From: Paraglaciecola chathamensis S18K6
GTDB lineage: Bacteria > Pseudomonadota > Gammaproteobacteria > Enterobacterales > Alteromonadaceae
Reading direction: 5' to 3'
Assembly: GCA_000314955.1 (NCBI GenBank)
Contig: BAEM01000006.1
Coordinates: forward strand, 62,001 to 126,000
Length of the DNA stretch: 64,000 nt
Shown here: positions 34,718-43,825 of the stretch, piece after piece
How the letters are laid out: each line of letters starts with the position of its first letter
Position numbering within the stretch: the stretch's first letter is position 1
Translations under genes and position numbers: made by a program
Notes under the pieces: generated by a model
The model's input: only the letters and a program-made list of their open reading frames with translations
Databases searched by the model: none
Told to the model about the DNA's origin: nothing

Positions 34718-36505
34718 TTACTGAGCCACAAGCATGGCCTGGTCACGATGGCACAACACCGATTTTCCCGATGTTAACGTGCGAAGAGGTGGCGCCTCAG
34801 TATTGCACTGATCGCCGAGCTTCACAGGGCAACGGTCTCTAAAGCGACATAAATCATCTGTATTTTGCACAGAAATATCTAATGCGTCGAGATCCCGTTT
34901 GCGGCTGTCTAGCCATTCGGGGTCAAGCGTTGGCACACTACTAACCAATAAATCTGTGTAGGGGTGATAGGGTGCACAAGCAAAAGAGCTTCCGCTACCG
35001 TGCTCCACCTTTTTCCCCTTGTACAGCACCAGTACTTCGTCGCAAAGGCTCTTTACCGTAGAGATATCATGACTGATGAAGACAATGGCAATGTTTAGTC
35101 TTGCCTGCAACTCCTCTAATAAATCGAGAATAGCAGCAGCAACCACAGTATCCAGCGCCGAGGTAACTTCATCACACAGAATGACACTAGGCTCCGCAGC
35201 CAGCGCTCGGGCCAGATTAATCCGTTGCTTTTGACCGCCAGATAAAGCACCACATTTTCTATCAGCCAACGCTACTGGTAATTTCACCAATTCAAGCAAT
35301 TCGGCGACGCGTTCTTTTTGAGCCTCGCCTTTCAGACCATGGAAAAACGTCAGTGGCCGGCCAAGAATATCAGCAACTTTATGAGACGGGTTAAGGGCTG
35401 TATCAGCATTTTGAAACACCATTTGAATGTGCTGGCATTCTCTTTTGCCTCTGTCTGCTATAGCTGAAGGCAATTCCTGATTATTCAGCACCATATAGCC
35501 CGCCGAGGCTGGCAGCAAACCTGCAATAACACGGGCAAATGTGGATTTCCCCGACCCTGATTCCCCAATGATGCCAACGGTTTGACCGCGCAGTACCTTA
35601 AGAGAAATACCGGATAAAATAGGAATTTCCGGTTTACCAGCTTTGGTTATTTTGCCGTATCCAGCTTCGATATCCCCAATATCAAGCACTACATCGCTGT
35701 GCTCTTTATTCTGCACAGTATCGTTATTCTGAACGGCGTTTAGTAGTTGCTGAGTATAGGGATGCTCCGCGTCATTCAATATTCTGTCAGTAGGGTTATT
35801 TTCCACCACCCTGCCCCTTTGCAACACTAAAATACGGTCGGCCATCTGTGCAACCACGGCTAAATCGTGTGACACGTAAACCGCTGTGGTATTCGTGGCT
35901 TTAACTGCCACTTTAAACGCTTTGAGCACGTCAACTTGTGTGGTTACATCAAGTGCAGTGGTAGGCTCATCAAAAATAACCAATTCAGGATCACAAATCA
36001 GAGCCATAGCCGCCATCAACCGCTGTAACTGACCACCAGATACCTCGTGTGGATAGCGTCTGCCGATGGTTTCTGGGGATGGCAAAGATAAATTCGCGAA
36101 CAAGGTAACGGCTTTAGCTTCTGCCTCTTTGCGCGTCATCAAGCCATGCATGAGCGCGCTTTCGACAACCTGATCCATAATGCGCCGGGAGGGGTTAAAG
36201 GCGGCAGCGGCACTTTGCGCCACGTAAGCCACTTTGCGTCCCCGCAGGCCGGCGAGCTGCGACTCTGCTTTATCCGCCATGTTGTCTTTGCCTACCATCA
36301 CCGACCCGCCTATTATCCGGCAACCGGGGCGTGCGTAGCCAAGTAATGTCAGTGCAATTGTGGTTTTTCCTGACCCAGATTCTCCAATAAGTGCCAGAAC
36401 TTCTCCTCGCTGAAGAGAAAAACTGACGTCATCAACAATGGTGACTGGCTGCTCAGTGGGCCCCGCCTCTACGTATAAGTGCTCGACAATGATATGTGCT
36501 GTCAT
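34718..36505 (-). CDS. Fused double ATPase of a peptide/nickel/opine ABC importer (DppD-DppF type)
   Basis: 595 residues from ATG 36505, chosen because GGGGAGG lies just before it; the stop of the permease gene is 1 bp upstream. It carries two complete ABC domains: Walker A GESGSGKTT with signature VSGGQLQRLMAA in the first half, and GESGSGKST with LSGGQKQRINLA in the second, plus the Cys-rich oligopeptide-ABC tail CRFRDRCPVKLGDQC. It energises the two permeases encoded upstream. Last gene of a six-gene operon. Confidence 0.93.
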   Translation of the reverse strand: MTAHIIVEHLYVEAGPTEQPVTIVDDVSFSLQRGEVLALIGESGSGKTTIALTLLGYARPGCRIIGGSVMVGKDNMADKAESQLAGLRGRKVAYVAQSAAAAFNPSRRIMDQVVESALMHGLMTRKEAEAKAVTLFANLSLPSPETIGRRYPHEVSGGQLQRLMAAMALICDPELVIFDEPTTALDVTTQVDVLKAFKVAVKATNTTAVYVSHDLAVVAQMADRILVLQRGRVVENNPTDRILNDAEHPYTQQLLNAVQNNDTVQNKEHSDVVLDIGDIEAGYGKITKAGKPEIPILSGISLKVLRGQTVGIIGESGSGKSTFARVIAGLLPASAGYMVLNNQELPSAIADRGKRECQHIQMVFQNADTALNPSHKVADILGRPLTFFHGLKGEAQKERVAELLELVKLPVALADRKCGALSGGQKQRINLARALAAEPSVILCDEVTSALDTVVAAAILDLLEELQARLNIAIVFISHDISTVKSLCDEVLVLYKGKKVEHGSGSSFACAPYHPYTDLLVSSVPTLDPEWLDSRKRDLDALDISVQNTDDLCRFRDRCPVKLGDQCNTEAPPLRTLTSGKSVLCHRDQAMLVAQ

Positions 36506-36506
36506 A

Positions 36507-37334
36507 CTACCTCCCCCGAGCGGCATAAGTGGCTGCGCCCCGTAAACTGTCTATCACTAAATTCACCGCGATAGTGATGGTGGCAATGGCGATGGCGGGT
36601 ACGATTACCGCTGGTGCGCCTTCCGCTAGGCCCGATAAGTTTTCACGAACTAGCGACCCTAGGTCGGCTTCTGGTGGCTGCACCCCCAAACCGAGGAAAC
36701 TTAGACTGCTCAACAACAACACCACGAACACAAAACGCAGACCAAAATCAGCTAACATGGGATGCAGAATATTCGGCAGAATTTCTTTAACGGCCAAATA
36801 AAGGCGACTTTCTCCACGAGTACGGGCGACCGTTACAAAGTCCAGATTGGCGACATTCACAGCCAGCGACCGAGCAATTCTAAACGAGCCCGGCATGTAA
36901 CTAATGGCTGTAATCGTAAGCAAAATTGGCACCGACGAGCCAAACGCAGCAATCATCACCAGTGAGAAAATTTTGCTGGGGATTGAGATTAAAGCATCCA
37001 TAAACCGCGAAATAATTTCGTCGGTGCGGGGATGACTAACCGCAGAGTAAAGAGCGATTAGCGTGCCCACTGAACAAGCCAGTGCGGCGGCCAACAACGG
37101 AATAAAAATTGTGAAGCGTGTACCGTCAAGTATGCGACTGAAAACATCGCGGCCAATATAATCGGTCCCGAGTATGTAGTCGCCTCCGAGGGGCTCAAAC
37201 ACGTCATATGCAACGATTTCATTGGCCGAATGAGGCGCAAGCCAAGGACCAAATAAGGCCAAAAATAGCCAGCATGCAGCTAATACAGCGCCCACTTTAC
37301 CGGACATTGGCATAGATTTAATTGCAGCCATCAT
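36507..37334 (-). CDS. ABC importer permease, DppC type
   Basis: 275 residues with about six membrane helices. HPxxxD-like features of the family are seen in GTDYIGRDVFSRILDGTRF and the ATPase-contact loop VARTRGESRLYLAVKEILPNI. GGAGG precedes the ATG at 37334. It forms the inner-membrane pore with the DppB-like protein encoded immediately upstream. Confidence 0.92.
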   Translation of the reverse strand: MMAAIKSMPMSGKVGAVLAACWLFLALFGPWLAPHSANEIVAYDVFEPLGGDYILGTDYIGRDVFSRILDGTRFTIFIPLLAAALACSVGTLIALYSAVSHPRTDEIISRFMDALISIPSKIFSLVMIAAFGSSVPILLTITAISYMPGSFRIARSLAVNVANLDFVTVARTRGESRLYLAVKEILPNILHPMLADFGLRFVFVVLLLSSLSFLGLGVQPPEADLGSLVRENLSGLAEGAPAVIVPAIAIATITIAVNLVIDSLRGAATYAARGR

Positions 37335-37336
37335 AA

Positions 37337-38293
37337 TTAGCCTCCAGTACGCAGTTTAGGATTTGCAAGAATAGCCGACAGATCTGCAATCAGCACTAGG
37401 ATCAAATAGCCAGTACAGAACAACATGGCACACGCCTGCAGCAAAGGCATATCGCGATTGGTTACGGCGTCCACCATCAGGCTAGCTACACCGGGGTAAT
37501 TGAAGATCACCTCCACAATGACTACCCCGCCAAGCAGGTAAGACAAACTTAGTGCGACCGCATTAACAATGGGGCCTACGGCATTGGGTAATGCATGTCT
37601 GAGCACGGCACGGGACAAAGGCGAGCCTTTTAATAATGCCATTTCCACATAAGGTTGCGACAGTTGTTCGAGCACGGCGGCGCGAGTCATTCTTGCCATC
37701 TGTGCACTAAGTACAATGCACAGGGTCGCTACCGGCAACGCAAACGCGCGAAAGTACTCATACACCCCGGCGTCGGCTGGTATGTACGACAGGGATGGCA
37801 ACCAGTTGAGTTCCACAGCAAAAATCAGCACAAAAATAGTTGCGAGTAGGAATTCAGGCACCGCAACCATAGAAAGCGTAGCGATGTTCATTATCTTATC
37901 GACTCTGCGACCGCTGTACATTGCCGCCACGATGCCCAATAGCATGGCAAATGGAACTGCAATGACAGTGGTCAAGCCCGCCAGCAACAAAGATTTCGAC
38001 AACCGTGAACTGATAAGCTCACTCACTGGCCGAGAATTGGCCAGCGACATGCCGGCATCACCGGTTACTAGACCGGTTAGCCATTTTGCATAGCGGGTCA
38101 GGGGCGGATCGTTAAGTCCGTATGCCTCACGCAACGCAGCTACAGCCTCTGGCGTAGCGCTCTGACCAAGCATTTCTTGCGCAGCGTCACCGGGTAACAA
38201 ATTCGCAATGAAAAACACCACAGCAGAAACGATGAACAGTGTGATGATCGACAACCCGATACGTTTAATAATTAGCTGGAAAATTACCTTCAT
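37337..38293 (-). CDS. ABC importer permease, DppB type
   Basis: 318 residues from ATG 38293 (AAGGAG 7 nt upstream; the longer frame is not needed). Seen: MKVIFQLIIKRIGLSIITLF start, FFIANLLPGDAAQEMLG, the GLNDPPLTRYAKWL family segment, and the EAA-like loop MALLKGSPLSRAVLRHALPNA. Stops 2 bp before the DppC-like gene. Confidence 0.92.
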   Translation of the reverse strand: MKVIFQLIIKRIGLSIITLFIVSAVVFFIANLLPGDAAQEMLGQSATPEAVAALREAYGLNDPPLTRYAKWLTGLVTGDAGMSLANSRPVSELISSRLSKSLLLAGLTTVIAVPFAMLLGIVAAMYSGRRVDKIMNIATLSMVAVPEFLLATIFVLIFAVELNWLPSLSYIPADAGVYEYFRAFALPVATLCIVLSAQMARMTRAAVLEQLSQPYVEMALLKGSPLSRAVLRHALPNAVGPIVNAVALSLSYLLGGVVIVEVIFNYPGVASLMVDAVTNRDMPLLQACAMLFCTGYLILVLIADLSAILANPKLRTGG

Positions 38294-38312
38294 TTCAGAC
38301 TCCTTAAGACCA

Positions 38313-39920
38313 TCATGCATCCAACCACACATGTTCGGCAAAGGAGTACCCCATCAAGCCACCAGTCGGAATGGGGAAAATGCCTTTAACGCGTTTATCG
38401 TAGCCATCTATCAGATTCATGAACACTGGAATGCCGATGCCGCAGTGCTGGTGTATAAGTTCCTGCATGTCCCAGTACATCTGTTTGCGTTTTGCATCAT
38501 CGCCTTCACCGCGAGCCGCGAGCAGCAGTTGATCAAACTGTTGATTTTGCCAGCCTGACTCATTCCACGGCGCATCGGATTTAAAGAACAGACTAAACAG
38601 TTCATCCAAGCTCACCCGCGGGTTGATGTTGCCAAATCCTAAAGGATGCTTCATCCAATGATTTGACCAGTAGCCGTCTGCTGGAACTCGGTTGATGCCA
38701 AGATGTACGCCCGCCTCAATACCGGATAGTTGCATTAAGGCTGCCATATCCACTGATCCAGTCGCTACGGGGGAGGCAAAAATAGGCACACGCAAACCAT
38801 TCATACCTGCTTTTTTAAGGTGAAATTTTGCCCTGTCTATATCGTAAGGTCGCTGAGGTAGTTCATGGTGAAAATATTTATGACTGGGGGCCACCGGATG
38901 ATCGTTGGCGATAGTCGCATAGCCACGGAATAACGCTCGTTTTATCAGTTCGCGATCGGTCATGTATTTAATCGCCATCACGAAATCGGGATTGTTAGTG
39001 GGATAAGCATCCTGACGCATAACAAGGTTGGTGTATAAACTGGATTCCGTCTGCATTACATCGCAGGTCCCAGAGCGTTTTACCCGCTTTGTTGAACGAG
39101 GGTCGACAGCGAGTACCATCTGAATATCGCCGGATAACAATGCATTTACTCGGGACGATTCATCAGCGATACCCACTAACTCTATTTCGTCCAAATACGG
39201 CTTGCCTGGTTTCCAGAAGTTCGGGTTTCTAACACCAATGGTGCGCACACCGGCAGAAAACTCTTTCAGCTGGTACGGACCAGTTCCATTGGCAGTGCGT
39301 GAAAAATCTGTCGTACCGTCGGCCACCACACAGAAATTAGAGGAAGCAAGCATGACGGGCAAATCAGCATTGGGGGCTTTGAGCATAATCCGTAAACTGC
39401 GTTCACCAGTGACAACCACCTCCTCGAACTGAGCCGCAATAGGCGCAACTCTGGATGTCACGTCAGGATCTTTATGTCGCATAAGAGAGTAAACAACATC
39501 TTGCGGTGTCAGGCTTTTTCCATCATGGAAAGTAACGCCGCTGCGCAGAGTAATATGCCAATCTTGTTGGTTGTCTGACTCAATCGTCTCTGCTAGGGCC
39601 AAGTCTGCCCCTAGTTCACGATTGAATTGCGTCAGACCACTGTAGACCATATACATGCGTACATAGTCAGTGCTCAGTGATGCTTTGGCCGGATCTAAGG
39701 TGTCGCGGGTAGAACTAGAGTTGGTGGCAACACGAATTCGCCCTCCCTGTCTCGGCTGAGCTTCAGGCTTATCATCAGTAAGCTGGGCAAGTACGTGAGC
39801 AGGAAGCACTAATCCACTGGCTGCCGTTACCAATCCGGCGGCGCCCAGTGACTTTAAAATCGCTCGCCGACTTCCGAGATGTCCCCCCCTCAGGGCGGCA
39901 TCCTGTTTATTATTTTTCAT
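38313..39920 (-). CDS. ABC importer substrate-binding protein, SBP family 5
   Basis: 535 residues with a twin-arginine-type leader (SRRAILKSLGAAG, then hydrophobic to about 45), so periplasmic. Family-5 features: DTLDPAKASLSTDYVRMYMVYSGLTQF-like N-terminal lobe and WHITLRSGVTFHDGKSLTPQDVVYSL. Family 5 binds peptides, opines, nickel chelates or oligosaccharides. GGGGA lies before the ATG. Ligand unknown; the surrounding enzymes suggest an amine- or amide-containing compound. Confidence 0.92.
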   Translation of the reverse strand: MKNNKQDAALRGGHLGSRRAILKSLGAAGLVTAASGLVLPAHVLAQLTDDKPEAQPRQGGRIRVATNSSSTRDTLDPAKASLSTDYVRMYMVYSGLTQFNRELGADLALAETIESDNQQDWHITLRSGVTFHDGKSLTPQDVVYSLMRHKDPDVTSRVAPIAAQFEEVVVTGERSLRIMLKAPNADLPVMLASSNFCVVADGTTDFSRTANGTGPYQLKEFSAGVRTIGVRNPNFWKPGKPYLDEIELVGIADESSRVNALLSGDIQMVLAVDPRSTKRVKRSGTCDVMQTESSLYTNLVMRQDAYPTNNPDFVMAIKYMTDRELIKRALFRGYATIANDHPVAPSHKYFHHELPQRPYDIDRAKFHLKKAGMNGLRVPIFASPVATGSVDMAALMQLSGIEAGVHLGINRVPADGYWSNHWMKHPLGFGNINPRVSLDELFSLFFKSDAPWNESGWQNQQFDQLLLAARGEGDDAKRKQMYWDMQELIHQHCGIGIPVFMNLIDGYDKRVKGIFPIPTGGLMGYSFAEHVWLDA

Positions 39921-39960
39921 GGTCGTCCCCTTTACACAGGTGCTCTAGCGTATTTTAATA

Positions 39961-41238
39961 TTAATGCAACTTGTCCTGTACTTTGTAATACATGCCGACA
40001 AGAGGCAAAAACCAAGGTTTACCAAAATGAAATGGTACCGCAGGCCAGTTTGTTGTTTTCCAAGGGCAATGGGTGGGCTTGCCGTCGATCAGGTCAGCCA
40101 TTACCTTACCCATATGCAGCGCCATTTGTACGCCATGCCCGCTGTAGCCCATCGCGTAAAACATGCCGTTATGCTCGCCAACTTTGGGCAATCTGTCTGC
40201 ACTCATATCCACAGTTCCACCCCAGCAGTAGTCAATGCTTGTATTCGCTAATTGGGGGAACATGTCATACAGAGACTGACGCAGAATATCGCCACTTTTT
40301 AAATCAGAGCGCGAATTCGACACGGCAAAGCGTGCCCTGCCACCAAATAACAGCCTACGATCTGGCGTCAAACGGAAATAGTTACCAATATTTTTACTGG
40401 TGACATACGAGCGATTTCCGGGAAACAATGACTCACACATTTGTTTGTTCAAAGGCTCAGTGGTAATAGCAAAACTACCTACCGGTACAATCCGGCGGCG
40501 GAACCAGCTAAACGGGCCAGGGCCACTGCCGCCAGTAGCAACAAGCACTGATGTGGCTACAATGGTTTGCTCTGGCGTGTGCACCACCCATTGCTGCGGC
40601 CCTTTCTTATCAACGCGGATAACCGGTTGATGTTGGAAAATCGCCACGCCTTTTTCAATACAGCGTGTCGCCAAGCCATGGACCATTTTACCAACATGGA
40701 GCTGAGCTCCATTTGGGGTCAATAAGCCACCATAAAACTGGTCGGACACAATTTCGCGCTGAAGTTGTGCTGCATCCAGCAACTTGGCATCTGTATCGAC
40801 TTCTTTAATCAGTGCCTCATGAGTTTTTACGAGCTTTTCGAAGTGTTCCGGCTTCGCTGCTAGCTTAATTTTACCCGCGCGACGAAAGTCACAATCGATT
40901 TGCTCATCGCGAACTAAGCTTTCGACGGAATCTACGGCCTGGTTATAGAACTGGTAAAACGCGCGGGCTTTATCCTCACCATAACTGGCGATCAGTCCTG
41001 CGTAATCCTGAGCAGTACCGTTATTGCACTGCCCACCGTTACGACCAGATGCTTCTCCACCGACGATACCCGCCTCGCACAATGCTACTGTTGCACCGCG
41101 TTGAGCTAACGCAAGGGCCGAAGACAAGCCGGTAAATCCGCCCCCAATGACTACCACATCTACGTTCGCAGACGATAATTTTGATTCGGCGGTGGCGATA
41201 ACAGGTGCTGTATCCAGCCAGTAAGACGCGCTTTTCAT
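39961..41238 (-). CDS. FAD oxidoreductase, gamma-glutamylputrescine-oxidase-like
   Basis: 425 residues from ATG 41238. FAD fold VVVIGGGFTGLSSALALAQRG (about 28-48), then EASGRNGGQCNNG, the PuuB-type signature, and the C-terminal WGGTVDMSADRLPKVGEHNGMFYAMGYSGHGVQ. PuuB-like enzymes oxidise N-substituted amines to an aldehyde plus amine. It overlaps neither neighbour and lies 7 bp after the HAD gene stop, in the importer operon. No PuuA-like ligase is present, so gamma-glutamylputrescine itself is not assured. Confidence 0.85.
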   Translation of the reverse strand: MKSASYWLDTAPVIATAESKLSSANVDVVVIGGGFTGLSSALALAQRGATVALCEAGIVGGEASGRNGGQCNNGTAQDYAGLIASYGEDKARAFYQFYNQAVDSVESLVRDEQIDCDFRRAGKIKLAAKPEHFEKLVKTHEALIKEVDTDAKLLDAAQLQREIVSDQFYGGLLTPNGAQLHVGKMVHGLATRCIEKGVAIFQHQPVIRVDKKGPQQWVVHTPEQTIVATSVLVATGGSGPGPFSWFRRRIVPVGSFAITTEPLNKQMCESLFPGNRSYVTSKNIGNYFRLTPDRRLLFGGRARFAVSNSRSDLKSGDILRQSLYDMFPQLANTSIDYCWGGTVDMSADRLPKVGEHNGMFYAMGYSGHGVQMALHMGKVMADLIDGKPTHCPWKTTNWPAVPFHFGKPWFLPLVGMYYKVQDKLH

Positions 41239-41245
41239 GTAATCC

Positions 41246-41917
41246 CTACTCCAGACCAACTACGCCTGGAAGACCACGAATATCCTGAATTTCAGTATAA
41301 CCGTAGAAGGGATTAGCTGGCTCATGTCCGCGATTTACCCACACTTTATTTTTAATGCCAATATCATGAGCCGACATTAAGTCATAGCGGAAACTTGAAG
41401 ATACATGAAGGATATCTTCAGGGTTGCATCCTAGGTTATCGAGCATGTATTCGAATGCCTGTAAACGGGGCTTGTACGCCTGTGCTTGCTCAGCGGTATA
41501 CACATGAGCAAAAGGCGCTTCCAAATTAGCCACGTTAGCGTGGATTTGTTCATTCATCGCATTAGATAAAATCACCAGCGGAATTTCAGCCGCAACTTTT
41601 TTCAGCGGCTCAACCACATCTGGGTGTGGGCCCCATGTTGGCACGGCATTGTAAATAGCAATGCTATCTGCGTCACGGTACTCAATATTCCAGTGCTTAC
41701 ATAGGCGCGTTACAGCGTTGCGTACTACTTCCTGATAAGGTTTCCACGCACCGAGAACTTCATCTAAACGATAGGCGGAAAAGTCTTTCACAAATTGTGG
41801 CATTTGCGTTTCAGTAATGCGATCGGCAAAGAGTTTTTGCGCCATCGGTGCCATTTCAAAATAGATAAGGGTGCCGTAACAATCGAAGCTAATATACTTG
41901 GGCTTAAATACACTCAT
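41246..41917 (-). CDS. HAD-superfamily hydrolase, 'haloacid dehalogenase type II'-like
   Basis: 223 residues, cytoplasmic. Motif I FDCYGTL has nucleophile Asp12, motif II is VILSNAM, motif III is the Lys of AYKPRLQAFEYML, and motif IV lies in SSSFRYDLMSAHDIGIK. True L-2-haloacid dehalogenases have a Ser-Ser-Asn-x-x-Asp pattern here; this protein has Ser-Ser-Ser and one more residue, so dehalogenase activity is doubtful and a phosphatase or other hydrolase role is possible. First gene of the operon that includes the FAD oxidoreductase and ABC importer. Confidence 0.8.
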   Translation of the reverse strand: MSVFKPKYISFDCYGTLIYFEMAPMAQKLFADRITETQMPQFVKDFSAYRLDEVLGAWKPYQEVVRNAVTRLCKHWNIEYRDADSIAIYNAVPTWGPHPDVVEPLKKVAAEIPLVILSNAMNEQIHANVANLEAPFAHVYTAEQAQAYKPRLQAFEYMLDNLGCNPEDILHVSSSFRYDLMSAHDIGIKNKVWVNRGHEPANPFYGYTEIQDIRGLPGVVGLE

Positions 41918-42445
41918 TGTTTTTTCCAGATAGAATTATTGTTGCAAGTTAGTCTTGTTAGTTAGTTGGTGCATTCTTATTACACCATGCAGTGTCGCTT
42001 ATTTAATGCCAAATTGAATCCACTGTTTGCGTAGTTAAGTCTGTTTTACTGATTCAATCAGCAGACTATGCTGCAATAAATTCATACATTATGTTGAGTA
42101 CTCTCTTTATAGATAGAGCATATCGCCTCTACCAAAAGACACTGTACAGGCTTAAATTTTAGAATCATTCACTCAGCCTCATCGTGACGAGGCAAGAGTA
42201 AAACTGTACCCATCGATCATCGCTCAAAGTGAACAGCATATTTTGCTGAGAACTTATCAAAAACAACATTTACACGCTCTTCTTAGCGCAGCAACGACAA
42301 AATTTAAACATTTAGGGACGCTACTATATTGGCGAATAATCGTGCCCGCTTATTTGGGGTACAACTTCTCTGACTATGTATATGACGAGTGCGTTTTGTG
42401 CATCTTGCACCCTGCATCGCTATACAAACAACATGGAAAATACTC
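41918..42445. other. Divergent regulatory region between the HAD and aminotransferase operons
   Basis: About 530 bp, AT-rich, with no believable gene (one 73-residue ORF overlaps the aminotransferase start and looks like noise). It contains the dyad GCCTC-N8-GAGGC at 42176-42193. Promoters for both operons must be here, but I cannot point to a definite -35/-10 pair. Confidence 0.5.
42176..42193. promoter_or_regulatory. Dyad in the HAD/aminotransferase intergenic region
   Basis: GCCTC and GAGGC are perfect 5-bp arms; the central ATCGTGAC is partly symmetric. A candidate operator, unassigned. Confidence 0.25.
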
Positions 42446-43825
42446 ATGCAAACGCCTGCTTTGACAAAACTTGACAGTCGTTACCTTATTCATCCTGTGT
42501 CCAACTTCCGTGAACATCAGAAAAAAGGTGTCAAAATATTGCAATCTGGAAATGGTGTCTGGCTGACAACAGCAGACGGTGAAGCGTATCTGGACGCATT
42601 TGCCGGCCTATGGTGTGTTAACGTAGGTTATGGACAACAACGTGTTGTAGACGCCGCTATAAAACAGATGAATACGCTGCCTTACGCCACCGGCTATTTT
42701 GGATTTGGTAGCGAACCAGCCATAAAGTTAGCAGATAAACTCGTCTCGATTACCCCTGCTTCTCTCCAACACGTGTATTTTTCGTTGGGGGGCACAGACG
42801 CTATCGATGCAGCCATCCGCTACATCACCCACTATTATAATGCCATCGGCAAACCTACTAAAAAGCACATAATTGCACTCAAGCGCGGCTATCATGGTTC
42901 ATCAGCTGTGGGCTCCGGCATCACCGGTTTACCCGCCTTTCATGCAAACTTTGATGTTCCCACGCCCAGTCAGCACCATATCAGCTGCCCGTATATGTAT
43001 CGCAGTGAATATGAGACAGCAGATGCCCTTATTGCCGCATCAGTAAAAGAATTGGAAGACAAAGTAGCAGAGATCGGCGCCGAGAATGTTGCTGCCTTTT
43101 TCTGCGAACCGGTAGTTGGCAGCGGCGGCGTAATTGTCCCTCCAAAAGGATGGCTCAAAGCTATTGAACAAACCTGTAAACGTTTAGGCATTCTGCTGCT
43201 GATAGATGAAGTCATCACCGGCTTTGGCCGCACAGGAAAAATGTTTGCCTGTGAGCACGAAGATATTCAGCCAGATTTGATGACCGTCGCTAAAGGTCTG
43301 ACATCGGGTTATGCCCCGATGGGGGCTGTGCTGATGTCGGATGAAATTTTTGACGGTATTGCTGATGGCCCAAATAAGGCCGCGGTGGTCGGACACGGAC
43401 AAACTTACTCGGCTCATCCGGTGAGTGCCGCTGTCGCCCTGGAAGTGATCAGTATTTACGAAGAAGAAATGCTGCATCATGCACAACAGGTAGAACCGTA
43501 TTTTCAGGCGAAATTACAGGCGTGTTTGGCACACCCATTGGTCGGTGATGTTCGTAATTTAGGGTTACTTGGCGCTATTGAATTGGTTGCAGATAAAAGC
43601 ACTAAACGTCAGTTTTCCCCTGCTTTGAAGCTACATGAAACCATTGCCGACATTGCCTGGAAGCACAAGCTAATTTTCCGCGCTTTTGGCGACAACATTT
43701 TGGGTTTTGCACCAGCACTGTGTTTTACACAAACCGATTTTGACTTTCTGTTCGAGCGACTTCAGCAAACACTAAACGAAGTACTGGCTTTGGATGCGGT
43801 TAAACAGGAGATGACAGGCCAATGA
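42446..43825 (+). CDS. Class III aminotransferase (putrescine/omega-amino acid:pyruvate type)
   Basis: 459 residues from ATG 42446 (GGA upstream); a longer frame exists but adds an unlikely N-terminus. PLP enzyme of fold type I: GGTDAIDAAIRY near 115-126, KRGYHGSS (146-153), FFCEPVVGSGGVIVPP, LLIDEVITGFGRTG (Asp254) and VAKGLTSGY with the PLP Lys283. The group contains SpuC-like putrescine and beta-alanine/taurine:pyruvate transaminases. It overlaps the next gene by 4 bp, forming a three-gene operon that ends with a semialdehyde dehydrogenase, consistent with conversion of an omega-amine to an acid. Confidence 0.88.
   Translation: MQTPALTKLDSRYLIHPVSNFREHQKKGVKILQSGNGVWLTTADGEAYLDAFAGLWCVNVGYGQQRVVDAAIKQMNTLPYATGYFGFGSEPAIKLADKLVSITPASLQHVYFSLGGTDAIDAAIRYITHYYNAIGKPTKKHIIALKRGYHGSSAVGSGITGLPAFHANFDVPTPSQHHISCPYMYRSEYETADALIAASVKELEDKVAEIGAENVAAFFCEPVVGSGGVIVPPKGWLKAIEQTCKRLGILLLIDEVITGFGRTGKMFACEHEDIQPDLMTVAKGLTSGYAPMGAVLMSDEIFDGIADGPNKAAVVGHGQTYSAHPVSAAVALEVISIYEEEMLHHAQQVEPYFQAKLQACLAHPLVGDVRNLGLLGAIELVADKSTKRQFSPALKLHETIADIAWKHKLIFRAFGDNILGFAPALCFTQTDFDFLFERLQQTLNEVLALDAVKQEMTGQ

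Noticed and set aside
42243-42464. 73-residue ORF upstream of the aminotransferase
   Set aside because: It overlaps the aminotransferase start in another frame, has no ribosome site and no family features.
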